Shown one piece after another: positions 1 to 8,413 of a DNA stretch of 64,000 bases. The notes under the pieces were generated by a model. It saw only the letters and a list, made by a program, of their open reading frames with translations, was not told the DNA's origin and ran no database searches. Both the position numbers and the translations under genes were made by a program. Within the stretch, counting starts at the first letter, position 1, and each line of letters starts with the position of its first letter. The stretch is from Bosea sp. Tri-49 (lineage in GTDB: Bacteria > Pseudomonadota > Alphaproteobacteria > Rhizobiales > Beijerinckiaceae), in contig NZ_CP017946.1 in the NCBI RefSeq assembly GCF_003952665.1, positions 2,294,001-2,358,000 of the forward strand, read 5' to 3'.

Positions 1-1
1 G

Positions 2-757
2 TTCGGCGGCAAGAACACGGCTCCAGATACCCGCCTGGTCCAGGCGATGATCAATCCGCATACGGCCGCGCTCGGCATCGACCTGCTCGAGGTCGACGGC
101 GATTGCGGGCCGCTGACCAGAGGCGGGATCAAGCGCTACCAGCAGGTCTTCCTGAAGATGCCGAGCCCCGACTCCCGGGTCGACCCGGGCGGCAAGACCT
201 TCCTGCACATGGCCAACAACCCCGCGCCGGCCGGCGTCGTGGTCAGCGCCTCGCGCCTGCCGATCAAGCTCAAGGCCGGCGACTTCCTGCAGGTGCCGGT
301 GGTGATGGACCCGGCGGACGGCACGGTCCAGGACGCCTACACTGCCTTCGAGTACGAAATCTTCGACAAGGGCGCCCGCATGGTCGGGACCGACTATGCC
401 TTCGGCGTGCCCAACGACATCGAGGTCTGGCCGAACGCACAGGTCAGGATCGGCGTGACTTTGGACGCGGGCCTGCTGGCGCATGAGCAGTTTCACTACG
501 ATGTCGGCTTCGTCGTCTGCCGGGCGCTGGCGCACCAGCTCACCATCGCCCGCGCCCCGACTATCGGCGGGCTGGTGACGCAGCTCACCAGCCTCGTCAA
601 TCTGCACATCAATAAGCGGGTCAAGCTGATCCAGCGCCGCTACGACATCGACACCCAGCACGGGCTCAACGCCAAATACCAACGCATCTGGCTCGACCGG
701 ATGACCGCCTGCATCGCCAATCCAACGGCGAACCAGATCGGCGGGTTCTGGCTCTAA
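2..757 (+). CDS. Partial peptidoglycan-binding-like protein with a HEQxH-type Zn-protease domain (DUF922-like)
   Basis: The frame is open to the left edge, so the start lies outside the window; the first internal ATG is at 47. The N-terminal part (GKN..DTRLVQ..LN, then VDGDCGPLTRGGIKRYQ) looks like a PG_binding_1 repeat, which binds cell-wall glycan. The C-terminal part holds HEQFHYD, resembling the HEQGHFD zinc site of DUF922 putative metalloproteases, so a zinc-dependent envelope peptidase is an inference. Its stop overlaps by 3 bases the stop of the convergent NAD synthetase gene. No signal peptide can be judged because the N-terminus is missing. Confidence 0.6.
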   Translation, partial: FGGKNTAPDTRLVQAMINPHTAALGIDLLEVDGDCGPLTRGGIKRYQQVFLKMPSPDSRVDPGGKTFLHMANNPAPAGVVVSASRLPIKLKAGDFLQVPVVMDPADGTVQDAYTAFEYEIFDKGARMVGTDYAFGVPNDIEVWPNAQVRIGVTLDAGLLAHEQFHYDVGFVVCRALAHQLTIARAPTIGGLVTQLTSLVNLHINKRVKLIQRRYDIDTQHGLNAKYQRIWLDRMTACIANPTANQIGGFWL

Positions 758-2493
758 AAGTCGAAGCTCTCGCCACCGGCCTTGCCGACGCCCTTGACCA
801 GCGACCGGTCCAGCTGGTGCGCCGGCTCGCCGGAATCGCGGAAGCGGTTGACGATCGGGTAGCGCCGGTCGCGGCCGAAGTTCTTGCGGGTGACCTTGAC
901 GCCCGGCGCCGCCTGCCGCCGCTTGTACTCGGCGAGATAGAGCAGGCGCTCGACCTTCTGCACCGTCTCGAGATCGTGGCCGCGCGCGACGATGTCGGCG
1001 AGGCGCATCTCGTGCTCGATCAGGCAGGCGAGGATGTCGTCGAGCACCTCATAGGGCGGCAGCGAATCCTGATCCTTCTGGTTCTCGCGCAGTTCGGCTG
1101 AAGGCGGCTTGATGATGATGTTCTCGGGGATCACCTCGCCATCCGGCCCGAGCGCGCCCGCCGGCTTCCAGCGGTTGCGCAGGGCCGAGAGGCGGAAGAC
1201 CTCGGTCTTGTAGAGATCCTTGATCGGGTTGTAGCCGCCGTTCATGTCGCCATAGAGCGTGGCGTAGCCGCAGGACATCTCCGACTTGTTGCCGGTCGTC
1301 ACCACCATCGGCCCGAACTTGTTCGAGATCGACATCAGGAGCGTGCCGCGGACACGGCTCTGCAGGTTCTCCTCGGTGATGCCGCGATTGGTGCCGGCAA
1401 AGAGCTCGGCCAGTGCCTGCTCGAAGCCCTCGACCGGCTCGGCGATCGGTACGATCTCGTAGCGTACACCGAGCGCGTCGGCGCATTTCCTGGCGTCGTC
1501 GAGGCTCTCCTGCGAGGTAAAGCGATAGGGCATCATCACGCAGCGCACGCGTTCCGCGCCTAGCGCATCGACCGCGATAGCGGCACAGATAGCCGAATCG
1601 ATGCCACCGGAGAGGCCGAGCACGACGCCGGGGAAGCGGTTCTTCTCAACATAGTCGCGCAGGCCCAGAACGCAGGCGGCGTAATCGGCCTCGTCGCCAC
1701 TCTCGACCGGGGCGACCTCGCCGGGCAGGCAGCGCCAGCCGTCGGGCCCACGCTCCCATTGCGTGATCGCGATCGTCTCGCGGAAGGCCGGCAGCTGGTG
1801 CGCGAAGCTGCGGTCGGCATTGAGCACGAAGGAGGCGCCCTCGAAGACAAGCTCGTCCTGGCCGCCGAGCTGGTTGAGATAGACCATCGGCAGGCCGCTC
1901 TCGACGACGCGGGCGACGGCGACGTTGAGCCGCTCCTCGATCACACCACGACGGAAGGGCGAGCCGTTGGGAACCAGCAAGATTTCGCCGCCGGTCTCGG
2001 CGATGCACTCGACGACCTCCTCGCCCCAGATGTCCTCGCAAATCGGAATGCCCAGGCGGACATGGTTGCGGAAGACGACCGGGCCGGGCAGCGGGCCGGG
2101 CTCGAACACCCTCTTCTCGTCGAAGACGCCGTAGTTCGGCAGGTCAACCTTGAAGCGCACCGACTGGATCAGGCCGCCGTCGAGCAGTACATAGGCGTTG
2201 TAGAGCTTGCCATCCTCGAGCCAGGGCAGGCCGAGCAGCACGGCCGGGCCACCATCGGCGGTCTCGCGGGCAAGCTCCTCGCAGGCCTTGCGGCAAGCGT
2301 CCTGGAAGGCCGGCTTCAGCACCAGATCCTCCGGCGGGTAGGCCGAGAGGAAGAGCTCGGGGAACATCACGAGTTCGGCCCCGCCGGCAGCCGCCTCGCG
2401 GCGGGCGGCGCGCACCTTGTCGGCATTGCCGGCGACATCGCCGACGATCGGGTTGAGCTGGGCGAGCGCCAGGCGAAGAGAAGTCGTGGTCAT
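754..2493 (-). CDS. nadE: Glutamine-dependent NAD+ synthetase
   Basis: Catalyses the last step of NAD synthesis, ATP-dependent amidation of nicotinate adenine dinucleotide with ammonia drawn from glutamine; cytoplasmic. The 579 residues match the two-domain bacterial form. The N-terminal nitrilase-type glutaminase domain shows the catalytic Glu (FPELFLSAYPPEDL) and Cys (LGIPICEDIW). The C-terminal synthetase domain carries the ATP pyrophosphatase loop LSGGIDSA and the NAD-site segment TGNKSEMSCGY. The start is ATG at 2493 with no nearby competitor. It is a single gene, convergent with the partial gene at the left edge. Confidence 0.96.
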   Translation of the reverse strand: MTTTSLRLALAQLNPIVGDVAGNADKVRAARREAAAGGAELVMFPELFLSAYPPEDLVLKPAFQDACRKACEELARETADGGPAVLLGLPWLEDGKLYNAYVLLDGGLIQSVRFKVDLPNYGVFDEKRVFEPGPLPGPVVFRNHVRLGIPICEDIWGEEVVECIAETGGEILLVPNGSPFRRGVIEERLNVAVARVVESGLPMVYLNQLGGQDELVFEGASFVLNADRSFAHQLPAFRETIAITQWERGPDGWRCLPGEVAPVESGDEADYAACVLGLRDYVEKNRFPGVVLGLSGGIDSAICAAIAVDALGAERVRCVMMPYRFTSQESLDDARKCADALGVRYEIVPIAEPVEGFEQALAELFAGTNRGITEENLQSRVRGTLLMSISNKFGPMVVTTGNKSEMSCGYATLYGDMNGGYNPIKDLYKTEVFRLSALRNRWKPAGALGPDGEVIPENIIIKPPSAELRENQKDQDSLPPYEVLDDILACLIEHEMRLADIVARGHDLETVQKVERLLYLAEYKRRQAAPGVKVTRKNFGRDRRYPIVNRFRDSGEPAHQLDRSLVKGVGKAGGESFDF

Positions 2494-2571
2494 GCTCCGG
2501 ATGTAGCTTGCGGCCGGCGCGCCAGCAACGGGCCGGCGCCCTGCCCGCCCCTGCGTTTTCGCAAGGGCAGG

Positions 2572-2865
2572 TCAGACAAGCACTGAGCGAAAATCGGCCG
2601 AGTAGCGCAATTCGCGCAAGGGACGCACCGCCTGCGTCGTCTCGTCATAGATCGGATGCGCCTTCCAGGCGGCGAGCGCGGCCTCATCGGCGAACTCGCC
2701 ATAGACGACGATGTCGATCTCGTTGCCGATCGGATCGATTCTGGCGTTGGCCACGACCTCGAAGGCAAGTGCGTGCGGGATCTCGCCGAGGCGACCGAGC
2801 AGGCGCTGGACCAGGCCGACATCATCGGCGCGCCTGGCCGTGAAGAATACGATGTGCCGGATCAT
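2572..2865 (-). CDS. Dabb (stress-responsive A/B barrel) family protein
   Basis: A 97-residue protein beginning MIRHIVFFTAR, the usual opening of the Dabb family (dimeric alpha/beta barrels). The middle has the family-like stretch IDIVVYGEFADEAALAAW followed by HPIYDE, near the conserved C-terminal segment. Biochemical roles in this family vary widely (stress proteins, cyclases, unknowns), so no substrate can be named. It lies 78 bases upstream of nadE on the same strand and may be cotranscribed with it. Confidence 0.85.
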   Translation of the reverse strand: MIRHIVFFTARRADDVGLVQRLLGRLGEIPHALAFEVVANARIDPIGNEIDIVVYGEFADEAALAAWKAHPIYDETTQAVRPLRELRYSADFRSVLV

Positions 2866-3031
2866 CCGCCCTCTCCTCGCAGCCGGGAATCGCGCGTCCT
2901 GACCGCGGGCGGATGTCTGATCGAGGATGATCGGATCGGCAATCCATTAACCCGACATTAGGGTTAACCCGGCATGAATCATCTCCGGGCAGTGCAACCA
3001 TCGTGCTGGCCACCGTTCGGAGAGACACGCG

Positions 3032-3919
3032 ATGCGTGCTGGATCTATCGCCACCCTCGCCCCGGTCGTCGCAATCGCCTGCACGCTGGCGGTGCCGCAG
3101 GCGGCGCAAGGCGCCGACTATCTCAGGGGTTCGCAGATCGAGCAGCCTGTGGAGCCGCCGCCGATGTTCGGCGGTGGCCGCTTCGACTGGTCCGGCTTCT
3201 ATCTCGGCGGCGGCGCCGGCGTCTCCGACACGAAATTCAAGCCCGGCGAGGGTATGGCTGCCCTCGCGAACTACGCCTTCCGCAATACCGCGCTCGGCGC
3301 GGAGAACGATTTGGGTTCCTGGGTCGGGAATCTGCCGGAAAAACGCGACAGCGGCGCGCAATTCTTCGGCATCGTCGGCTACAATTACCTGTTCGACGAC
3401 GTCGTTCTCGGCTTCGAGGCCGACTACACGCGCTCGGGGCACAATTACAGCGTCAACGACTATATCGGACGGCGCACTTCCACTTCGGACGGTGCTGTCA
3501 ACGATATCCGGATGACCTCTAATCAGAGTGCCAAGCTGAATGACTATGCGACGCTACGGCTGCGCATGGGCTGGGCCTACGGCCGGATCATGCCCTATGC
3601 GACGATCGGCGGCGCGATCGGCCGCTTCAATACGAGCTCGACGATCCAGTCGACCTGGTTCTTCACCCGCACCAATCCGGTCAGCGGCGCCACCGAGGCT
3701 TCTTACGCCACCGGTTACACACCAGCCAATCCATCCGTAGTTGGTGGCAGCAAGAAGAACACCTACGCCTTCGGCCTCAGCGCCGGCGCTGGCGTCGACT
3801 GGGCCCTCACCGACAACCTGTTCCTGCGCGCCGAGTACCAGATCATCCGCTTCGCCGAGATCGAGGGCACCACGACGACGGTCAACACCGGCCGTGTCGC
3901 CGCCGCGCTGAAGTTCTGA
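3032..3919 (+). CDS. Outer-membrane beta-barrel protein (Omp25/RopB-like porin family)
   Basis: A 295-residue exported protein. Residues 1-28 form a signal peptide (basic start, hydrophobic core, cleavage near QAAQGAD). The mature part has the rhizobial barrel signature WSGFYLGGGAGVSD, alternating aromatic/polar strands, and ends in a C-terminal strand closing with Phe (AAALKF), the outer-membrane assembly signal. Such proteins are abundant 8-strand barrels of alphaproteobacterial outer membranes with structural or host-interaction roles. The gene stands alone, followed by a strong bidirectional terminator. Confidence 0.88.
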   Translation: MRAGSIATLAPVVAIACTLAVPQAAQGADYLRGSQIEQPVEPPPMFGGGRFDWSGFYLGGGAGVSDTKFKPGEGMAALANYAFRNTALGAENDLGSWVGNLPEKRDSGAQFFGIVGYNYLFDDVVLGFEADYTRSGHNYSVNDYIGRRTSTSDGAVNDIRMTSNQSAKLNDYATLRLRMGWAYGRIMPYATIGGAIGRFNTSSTIQSTWFFTRTNPVSGATEASYATGYTPANPSVVGGSKKNTYAFGLSAGAGVDWALTDNLFLRAEYQIIRFAEIEGTTTTVNTGRVAAALKF

Positions 3920-3935
3920 AGAACGCGATCCTCCA

Positions 3936-3976
3936 AACGAAACAGGGCCGCAGCGTTGCTGCGGCCCTGTTTCGTT
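3936..3976. terminator. Bidirectional hairpin terminator between the barrel gene and DAHP synthase
   Basis: A perfect 19-bp inverted repeat, AACGAAACAGGGCCGCAGC at 3936-3954 and its complement at 3958-3976, with a 3-base loop. It sits in the gap between two convergent genes and has A/T-rich outer ends on both sides, as expected for a shared intrinsic terminator. Confidence 0.88.
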
Positions 3977-3992
3977 GGCTGTATCGCCGAGA

Positions 3993-5378
3993 TCACTCCG
4001 CGGCTTCGGCCTCCGGCCGCGCCCGGCCGGCGCGCTCGCGCTTGACCAGCTCGGCGACGAGGAAGGCGAGTTCCAGTGCCTGCTCGGCATTGAGGCGCGG
4101 ATCGCAGACCGTGTGATAGCGGTCGTTGAGATCGGCGTCGGTCATGCCGCGAGCGCCGCCGGTGCATTCGGTGACGTTCTTGCCGGTCATTTCGAGGTGC
4201 AGGCCGCCGGCATGCGTCCCTTCCGCCTGATGGACGGCGAAGAAGTTCTTCACCTCGGTCAGGATCAGATCGAAGGGCCGGGTCTTGTAGCCGCTCGCCG
4301 CCTTGACGGTGTTGCCGTGCATCGGATCGCATGACCAGACGACGTTGCGCCCTTCCCGCTTGGTGGCGCGCACCAGAGCCGGCAGGTGGTCGAAGACCTT
4401 GTCGGCGCCGAAGCGGCCGATCAGCGTCAGGCGGCCGGCCTGGTTCTGCGGATCGAGCACATCGATCAGCTTGAGCAAGCCATCGACCGTGGTCGAGGGG
4501 CCGCATTTCAGGCCGATCGGGTTCTTGATGCCGCGGAAGAACTCGACATGGGCATGGTCGAGCTGGCGGGTGCGATCGCCGATCCAGACCATATGGCCTG
4601 AGGTGTCGTACCATTCGCCGGTGGTCGAGTCGGTGCGCGTCATCGCCTGCTCGTAGCCGAGTAGCAGCGCCTCGTGGCTGGTGTAGAAATCCGTGGTCCG
4701 CATCTCGGGATGCGTCTCGGGATCGACGCCGATGGCGCGCATGAAGTCGAGCGCCTCGGTGATGCGCTCGGCCACCTCCTGGTAGCGATGCGAGGCCGGC
4801 GAATCCTTGACGAAGCCGAGCATCCAGCGATGCGCCTGGTCGAGATTGGCGTAGCCGCCGGTCGCGAAGGCACGGAGCAGGTTCAGCGTCGCCGCCGACT
4901 GCCTGTAGGCCTCGAGCTGACGGCGCGGGTCCGGAATCCGGGACTCGGCCGTGAACTCGTTGTCGTTGATGATGTCGCCCTTGTAGCTCGGCAGTTCGAC
5001 ACCGCCGATCGTCTCGGTCGGGGTCGAACGCGGCTTGGCGAACTGGCCGGCGATACGGCCGATCTTCACCACTGGCGAGCCACCGGCAAAGGTCAGCACC
5101 ACCGCCATCTGCAGGAACAGCCGGAAGAAGTCGCGGATATTGTCGGCCGAGTGCTCGGCGAAGCTTTCAGCGCAATCGCCACCCTGGAGGAGGAAGGCCT
5201 CACCGGCAGCGACCTTGCTCAACGCCCGTTTGAGCTTGCGCGCCTCGCCTGCAAAAACCAGCGGCGGAAAGCCGGCGAGCTGCTGCTCAACCGCCTTCAA
5301 GGCTGCCTGATCCGGATATTCCGGCATCTGCTGGACGGGCTTTGCCCTCCAGCTATCGGGCGTCCACCGCTCGGACAT
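3993..5378 (-). CDS. Class II 3-deoxy-7-phosphoheptulonate (DAHP) synthase
   Basis: First enzyme of the shikimate pathway: condenses phosphoenolpyruvate with erythrose 4-phosphate in the cytoplasm. Length 461 matches the plant-type (class II) family. Visible family segments are [11 protein letters not shown], the metal and PEP region around [16 protein letters not shown], and CDPMHGNT near the C-terminus. Class II enzymes often receive feedback inhibition through surface helices; nothing here shows which amino acid would act. It is monocistronic, and the start at 5378 ([10 protein letters not shown]) fits the family N-terminus. Confidence 0.95.
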   Translation of the reverse strand: MSERWTPDSWRAKPVQQMPEYPDQAALKAVEQQLAGFPPLVFAGEARKLKRALSKVAAGEAFLLQGGDCAESFAEHSADNIRDFFRLFLQMAVVLTFAGGSPVVKIGRIAGQFAKPRSTPTETIGGVELPSYKGDIINDNEFTAESRIPDPRRQLEAYRQSAATLNLLRAFATGGYANLDQAHRWMLGFVKDSPASHRYQEVAERITEALDFMRAIGVDPETHPEMRTTDFYTSHEALLLGYEQAMTRTDSTTGEWYDTSGHMVWIGDRTRQLDHAHVEFFRGIKNPIGLKCGPSTTVDGLLKLIDVLDPQNQAGRLTLIGRFGADKVFDHLPALVRATKREGRNVVWSCDPMHGNTVKAASGYKTRPFDLILTEVKNFFAVHQAEGTHAGGLHLEMTGKNVTECTGGARGMTDADLNDRYHTVCDPRLNAEQALELAFLVAELVKRERAGRARPEAEAAE

Positions 5379-5623
5379 GGGTACTGCTCCTGATTTCAGA
5401 CGTCGCGCCTGCCGTTAACCTCATCTTGGCGCGAAGGGGGGCCTATACACCCGCAAATGGCTGCTGGCCACCGTTACGGCAAGGACGGCATGCCAGAGCG
5501 CGAAATTGCGAATCCCATCAAGCGATTGGCACCACCCACTGCAACATGGATTCAGGCACTTCAGCGACCGATTCAACGCGTTCGGACGTTGATTCAACCG
5601 CCCCCCCAAGACAGGACAGCCCC

Positions 5624-6013
5624 ATGCCCAAGCGCAGCGTTTCGTCGGACCGCGTCTACAAGAGCCGGCTGCCCTTCGCCCAGGCGACGATCGCCGGCGA
5701 CTTCATGTTCGTCTGCTGCGTCGGCGCCGATCTGCAGGGCAAATACGCGATCGGCGACGCAAGGCGGCAGACCCAGCAATGCATCGACAACATCAGGGCC
5801 CTGCTCGAGGAAGCCGGGGCGGGCCTGAAGGATATCGTCAAGTGCACGGTCTACGTCACCGAGCGGACCTATTGGGAGCCGATGAACGAGGTCTATTTCG
5901 CGAATTTCGCGGAAGAGCCGCTGCACCGCGTCTCCTGCATCGTCAACGGGCTGGGCTCGCCCGACTGCCTCGTCGAGATCGACGCGACCGCCTATCTCGG
6001 CAAGGCGGATTGA
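5624..6013 (+). CDS. RidA/YjgF family enamine/imine deaminase
   Basis: A 129-residue protein with the RidA core: the sequence DARRQTQQCIDNIRALLEEAG matches the family helix, and the C-terminal DCLVEIDATAYLG is the typical final strand. RidA proteins hydrolyse reactive 2-aminoacrylate and other enamines released by PLP enzymes. The usual active-site Arg region is altered here (LHRVSCIVNGLGSPDC), so this may be one of the non-archetypal Rid subfamilies. An upstream in-frame ATG at 5342 exists, but the start at 5624 has AGGA eight bases upstream and begins the conserved region. Confidence 0.85.
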   Translation: MPKRSVSSDRVYKSRLPFAQATIAGDFMFVCCVGADLQGKYAIGDARRQTQQCIDNIRALLEEAGAGLKDIVKCTVYVTERTYWEPMNEVYFANFAEEPLHRVSCIVNGLGSPDCLVEIDATAYLGKAD

Positions 6014-6160
6014 GGCAGCGCGCAGTTTGATGCACTGCTTGCATCAATCGCTCCGGCATTTGCATTTCACACCTGCCCGCAAAGACCATTGTCTCGCCCG
6101 CGCGGCGCGGCTGAAGATGGCCGCGCATCAATAACGCCCATTGCGGCGACGGGAGGGACC

Positions 6161-7198
6161 ATGAAGCGTCATATTCTGGCGGCCGCTTTCGGCCTGGCAT
6201 GCAGCCTTGGATCGGCACAGGCCCAGCAGGCGCAGGAGCCGATCTCGCTGCGGGGAATGGGCTCCTTCCATGTCGGCGGCAAGCTGGTCGAGCTCTCCGG
6301 CCGGCCGGTCAAGGACGTCGTGTTCACCCCGGGCGGCACGCCGGCCCGCGTCGACCCGAACGGCACCTACCAGACCGGGCAGATGTATGTGCAGTACTTC
6401 CTGCCTCAGAACGAGAAAGGCAGCGTGCCGCTCCTGCTCTGGCATGGCGGCGGCATGACCGGCGTCAATTACGAGACGACGCCTGACGGGCGCCAGGGCT
6501 GGCTCGAATTCTTCCTGCGCAAGGGCTGGTCGGTCTACAACTCCGACGCGGTCGAGCGCGGGCGCTCGGGCTGGGCGATGTATCCCGACGTGATCCCTGG
6601 CGAGCCGGTGTTCCTGACCACGGCGAATCCGTTCGAGCGCTTCCGCATCGGTGCGAGCGGCGGCTATGACGGCGATGCGGCCAAGCGCAAATACCTGCCA
6701 GGCAGCCAGTTCCCGGCCGAAGGCTACGACAACTTCGTCAAGCAGATCGTGCCGCGCTGGACCTCCACCGACCAGATGATCATCGACGCCTATATCGCCG
6801 AGGTCGACAAGGTCTGCCCCTGCGTGATCGCCTTCCACAGCCAGTCCGGCCAGTTCGGCTTCAAGGTGGCGCAGGCTCGGCCCGACAAGGTCAAGGCGCT
6901 GATCGCGGTCGAGCCGGCCGGCATCGGCGACCCGGCCAAGGCAGCGGCGCTGAAGGACATCCCCGTCCTGATGGTGTTCGGCGACTATATCGAGCAGGAC
7001 GCGCGCTGGCCGACGATCCGCAAGACCGCGACCGATTTCGGCGACAAGATCAGCGCCGCCGGCGGCTCGGTCGAGGTCGTCAACCTGCCCACCGTCGGCA
7101 TCAAGGGCAATTCGCACATGCTCATGCTGGACAAGAATAATCTTTCCGTCGCGCAGCTGATTCAGGACTGGCTGGCGAAGAAGGGCCTGACGAAATAG
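6161..7198 (+). CDS. Exported alpha/beta-hydrolase (esterase)
   Basis: A 345-residue protein whose start at 6161 is preceded by GGGAGG. Residues 1-22 form a signal peptide ending SAQAQ, so it is periplasmic. The body has an alpha/beta-hydrolase layout: an oxyanion-type stretch LLWHGGGMTG, a nucleophile elbow that reads HSQSGQFG (Ser in SQSG), and a late His region (KGNSHMLMLD). Similar proteins are annotated as esterases of unknown substrate. Its last 77 bases overlap the 3' end of the convergent LysR gene. Confidence 0.82.
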   Translation: MKRHILAAAFGLACSLGSAQAQQAQEPISLRGMGSFHVGGKLVELSGRPVKDVVFTPGGTPARVDPNGTYQTGQMYVQYFLPQNEKGSVPLLLWHGGGMTGVNYETTPDGRQGWLEFFLRKGWSVYNSDAVERGRSGWAMYPDVIPGEPVFLTTANPFERFRIGASGGYDGDAAKRKYLPGSQFPAEGYDNFVKQIVPRWTSTDQMIIDAYIAEVDKVCPCVIAFHSQSGQFGFKVAQARPDKVKALIAVEPAGIGDPAKAAALKDIPVLMVFGDYIEQDARWPTIRKTATDFGDKISAAGGSVEVVNLPTVGIKGNSHMLMLDKNNLSVAQLIQDWLAKKGLTK

Positions 7199-8093
7199 CC
7201 GGGAGTTCGCGCGCCTGCTCCAGCAGCCAGTCGCGGAACAGGCTGATCTTGCGTGCCGTCCGGCGCCGCACCGGGTAGGTCAGCCAATAGTCGTGGCCGC
7301 CAGCGAGCATAAGGTCGAAGGGCTGGATCAGCAGCCCTTCGCAAAGCTCGCGCCGGAAGAAGATCGGCGAGCACATGGCCGCGCCATTGCTGGCGAGCGC
7401 GGCCGTCACTTCGAGCTGCTGCACGGCGAGGTCAAAGCGCGGCTCTACCGACGTCGCCTCGGAATTGACGCCAGCGGCTGCGAACCAGCGATCCCAGGCC
7501 TCGGTCTTTCCGATGCGGTTCACACCCAGCAGGTCGGAAGGCTGCGGCGGCCGGCCAAGATCGCGAAACAGGTTCGGCCCACAAAGCGGGGTGAACTCGC
7601 TCTTCATCAGCCAGTGCGCCTCCAACCCTGGCCACTGACCGCCGCCACGGTGGATGGCAACGTCGCAATCGTCGCGCTGCGGATCGTGCGGGCCGACCTG
7701 CGTGACCATCCTCACCGCCAGCCCAGGATTCTCGCACTGAAACAGGCCGAGGCGCGGCACCAGCCAGTTCGAGGCAATGGTCGGCAGCGCCTGGATCGAG
7801 AGCACGCCCTCGGCCGTCTGCGTCACCGCGGCGAAAGCCGCGCGCAATCCATCGAAGGAATCCATTACCGACGACGCCAGGCGGTCGCCCGCCTCGGTCA
7901 GGACGACCCGGCGCGCCTGGCGCTGGAATAGTGGGAGGCCGAGGCGCTCCTCCAGCAGCTTGATCTGATAGCTCACCGCCGCCTGCGTCATGCCGAGCTC
8001 GACCGCGGCACGAGTGAAGCTGCCATGGCGCGCCGCCGCCTCGAAGGCGCGGACCGCGCTCAGCGGCGGCAGGCCTGTCGCCAGGTCATTCAT
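7122..8093 (-). CDS. LysR-family transcriptional regulator (GcvA-like)
   Basis: A 323-residue DNA-binding regulator. The N-terminal winged helix-turn-helix is clear: LSAVRAFEAAARHGSFTRAA followed by LGMTQAAVSYQIKLLEERLG. The rest is the periplasmic-binding-like effector domain (VLSIQALPTIASNWLVPRL, as in GcvA/AmpR relatives). The target is unknown. It is divergent from a small DUF1127-like gene and convergent with the exported esterase, so either could be a target. The last about 25 residues look like a low-complexity extension read through the esterase 3' end. Confidence 0.9.
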   Translation of the reverse strand: MNDLATGLPPLSAVRAFEAAARHGSFTRAAVELGMTQAAVSYQIKLLEERLGLPLFQRQARRVVLTEAGDRLASSVMDSFDGLRAAFAAVTQTAEGVLSIQALPTIASNWLVPRLGLFQCENPGLAVRMVTQVGPHDPQRDDCDVAIHRGGGQWPGLEAHWLMKSEFTPLCGPNLFRDLGRPPQPSDLLGVNRIGKTEAWDRWFAAAGVNSEATSVEPRFDLAVQQLEVTAALASNGAAMCSPIFFRRELCEGLLIQPFDLMLAGGHDYWLTYPVRRRTARKISLFRDWLLEQARELPAISSGPSSPASPESAARRKDYSCPA

Positions 8094-8191
8094 CAGTAGA
8101 CCTTATGTATCGGGCGTGAAATCCGGTTTGTCCTCGAGACCGATCGGCGGCATCCCTGAGCGCAATCGAAACCCGCCGCGGGAGCCGCCTC

Positions 8192-8407
8192 ATGTCGGCC
8201 GAAGTTAGCAGGAATATTGGATATGTCAGCCTTATGCCTGCGCTGCGTGCCACCTTGGCCCGCATTCGGCAATTCCGGCGCAGTCGTCTGGTCGCGCTCG
8301 ACGATCGCCTCGACCAGGAGGGCCTGAGCCCTCACATGGCGCGCGATCTCGGCCTCAATGATGCAAGCCTGATTTATGACAGCAGCCGCGCAGACCGCGG
8401 CGGCTGA
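8192..8407 (+). CDS. Small DUF1127-like protein
   Basis: A 71-residue basic protein. The C-terminal half (RLVALDDRL, then MARDLGLNDA) resembles the DUF1127 pattern RxLxxLsDrxLxDIGLsRxd found in many small alphaproteobacterial proteins; some relatives affect phosphate, carbon or stress adaptation through RNA-binding. It sits between the divergent LysR gene and the convergent glutathione reductase gene. Codon use matches the neighbours, but the short length leaves doubt that it is translated. Confidence 0.5.
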   Translation: MSAEVSRNIGYVSLMPALRATLARIRQFRRSRLVALDDRLDQEGLSPHMARDLGLNDASLIYDSSRADRGG

Positions 8408-8413
8408 TACTGT

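Noticed and set aside
5421..5609. 62-codon open frame on the minus strand
   Set aside because: No ribosome site, no domain, Cys/Pro-rich random look; it fills the gap upstream of ridA.
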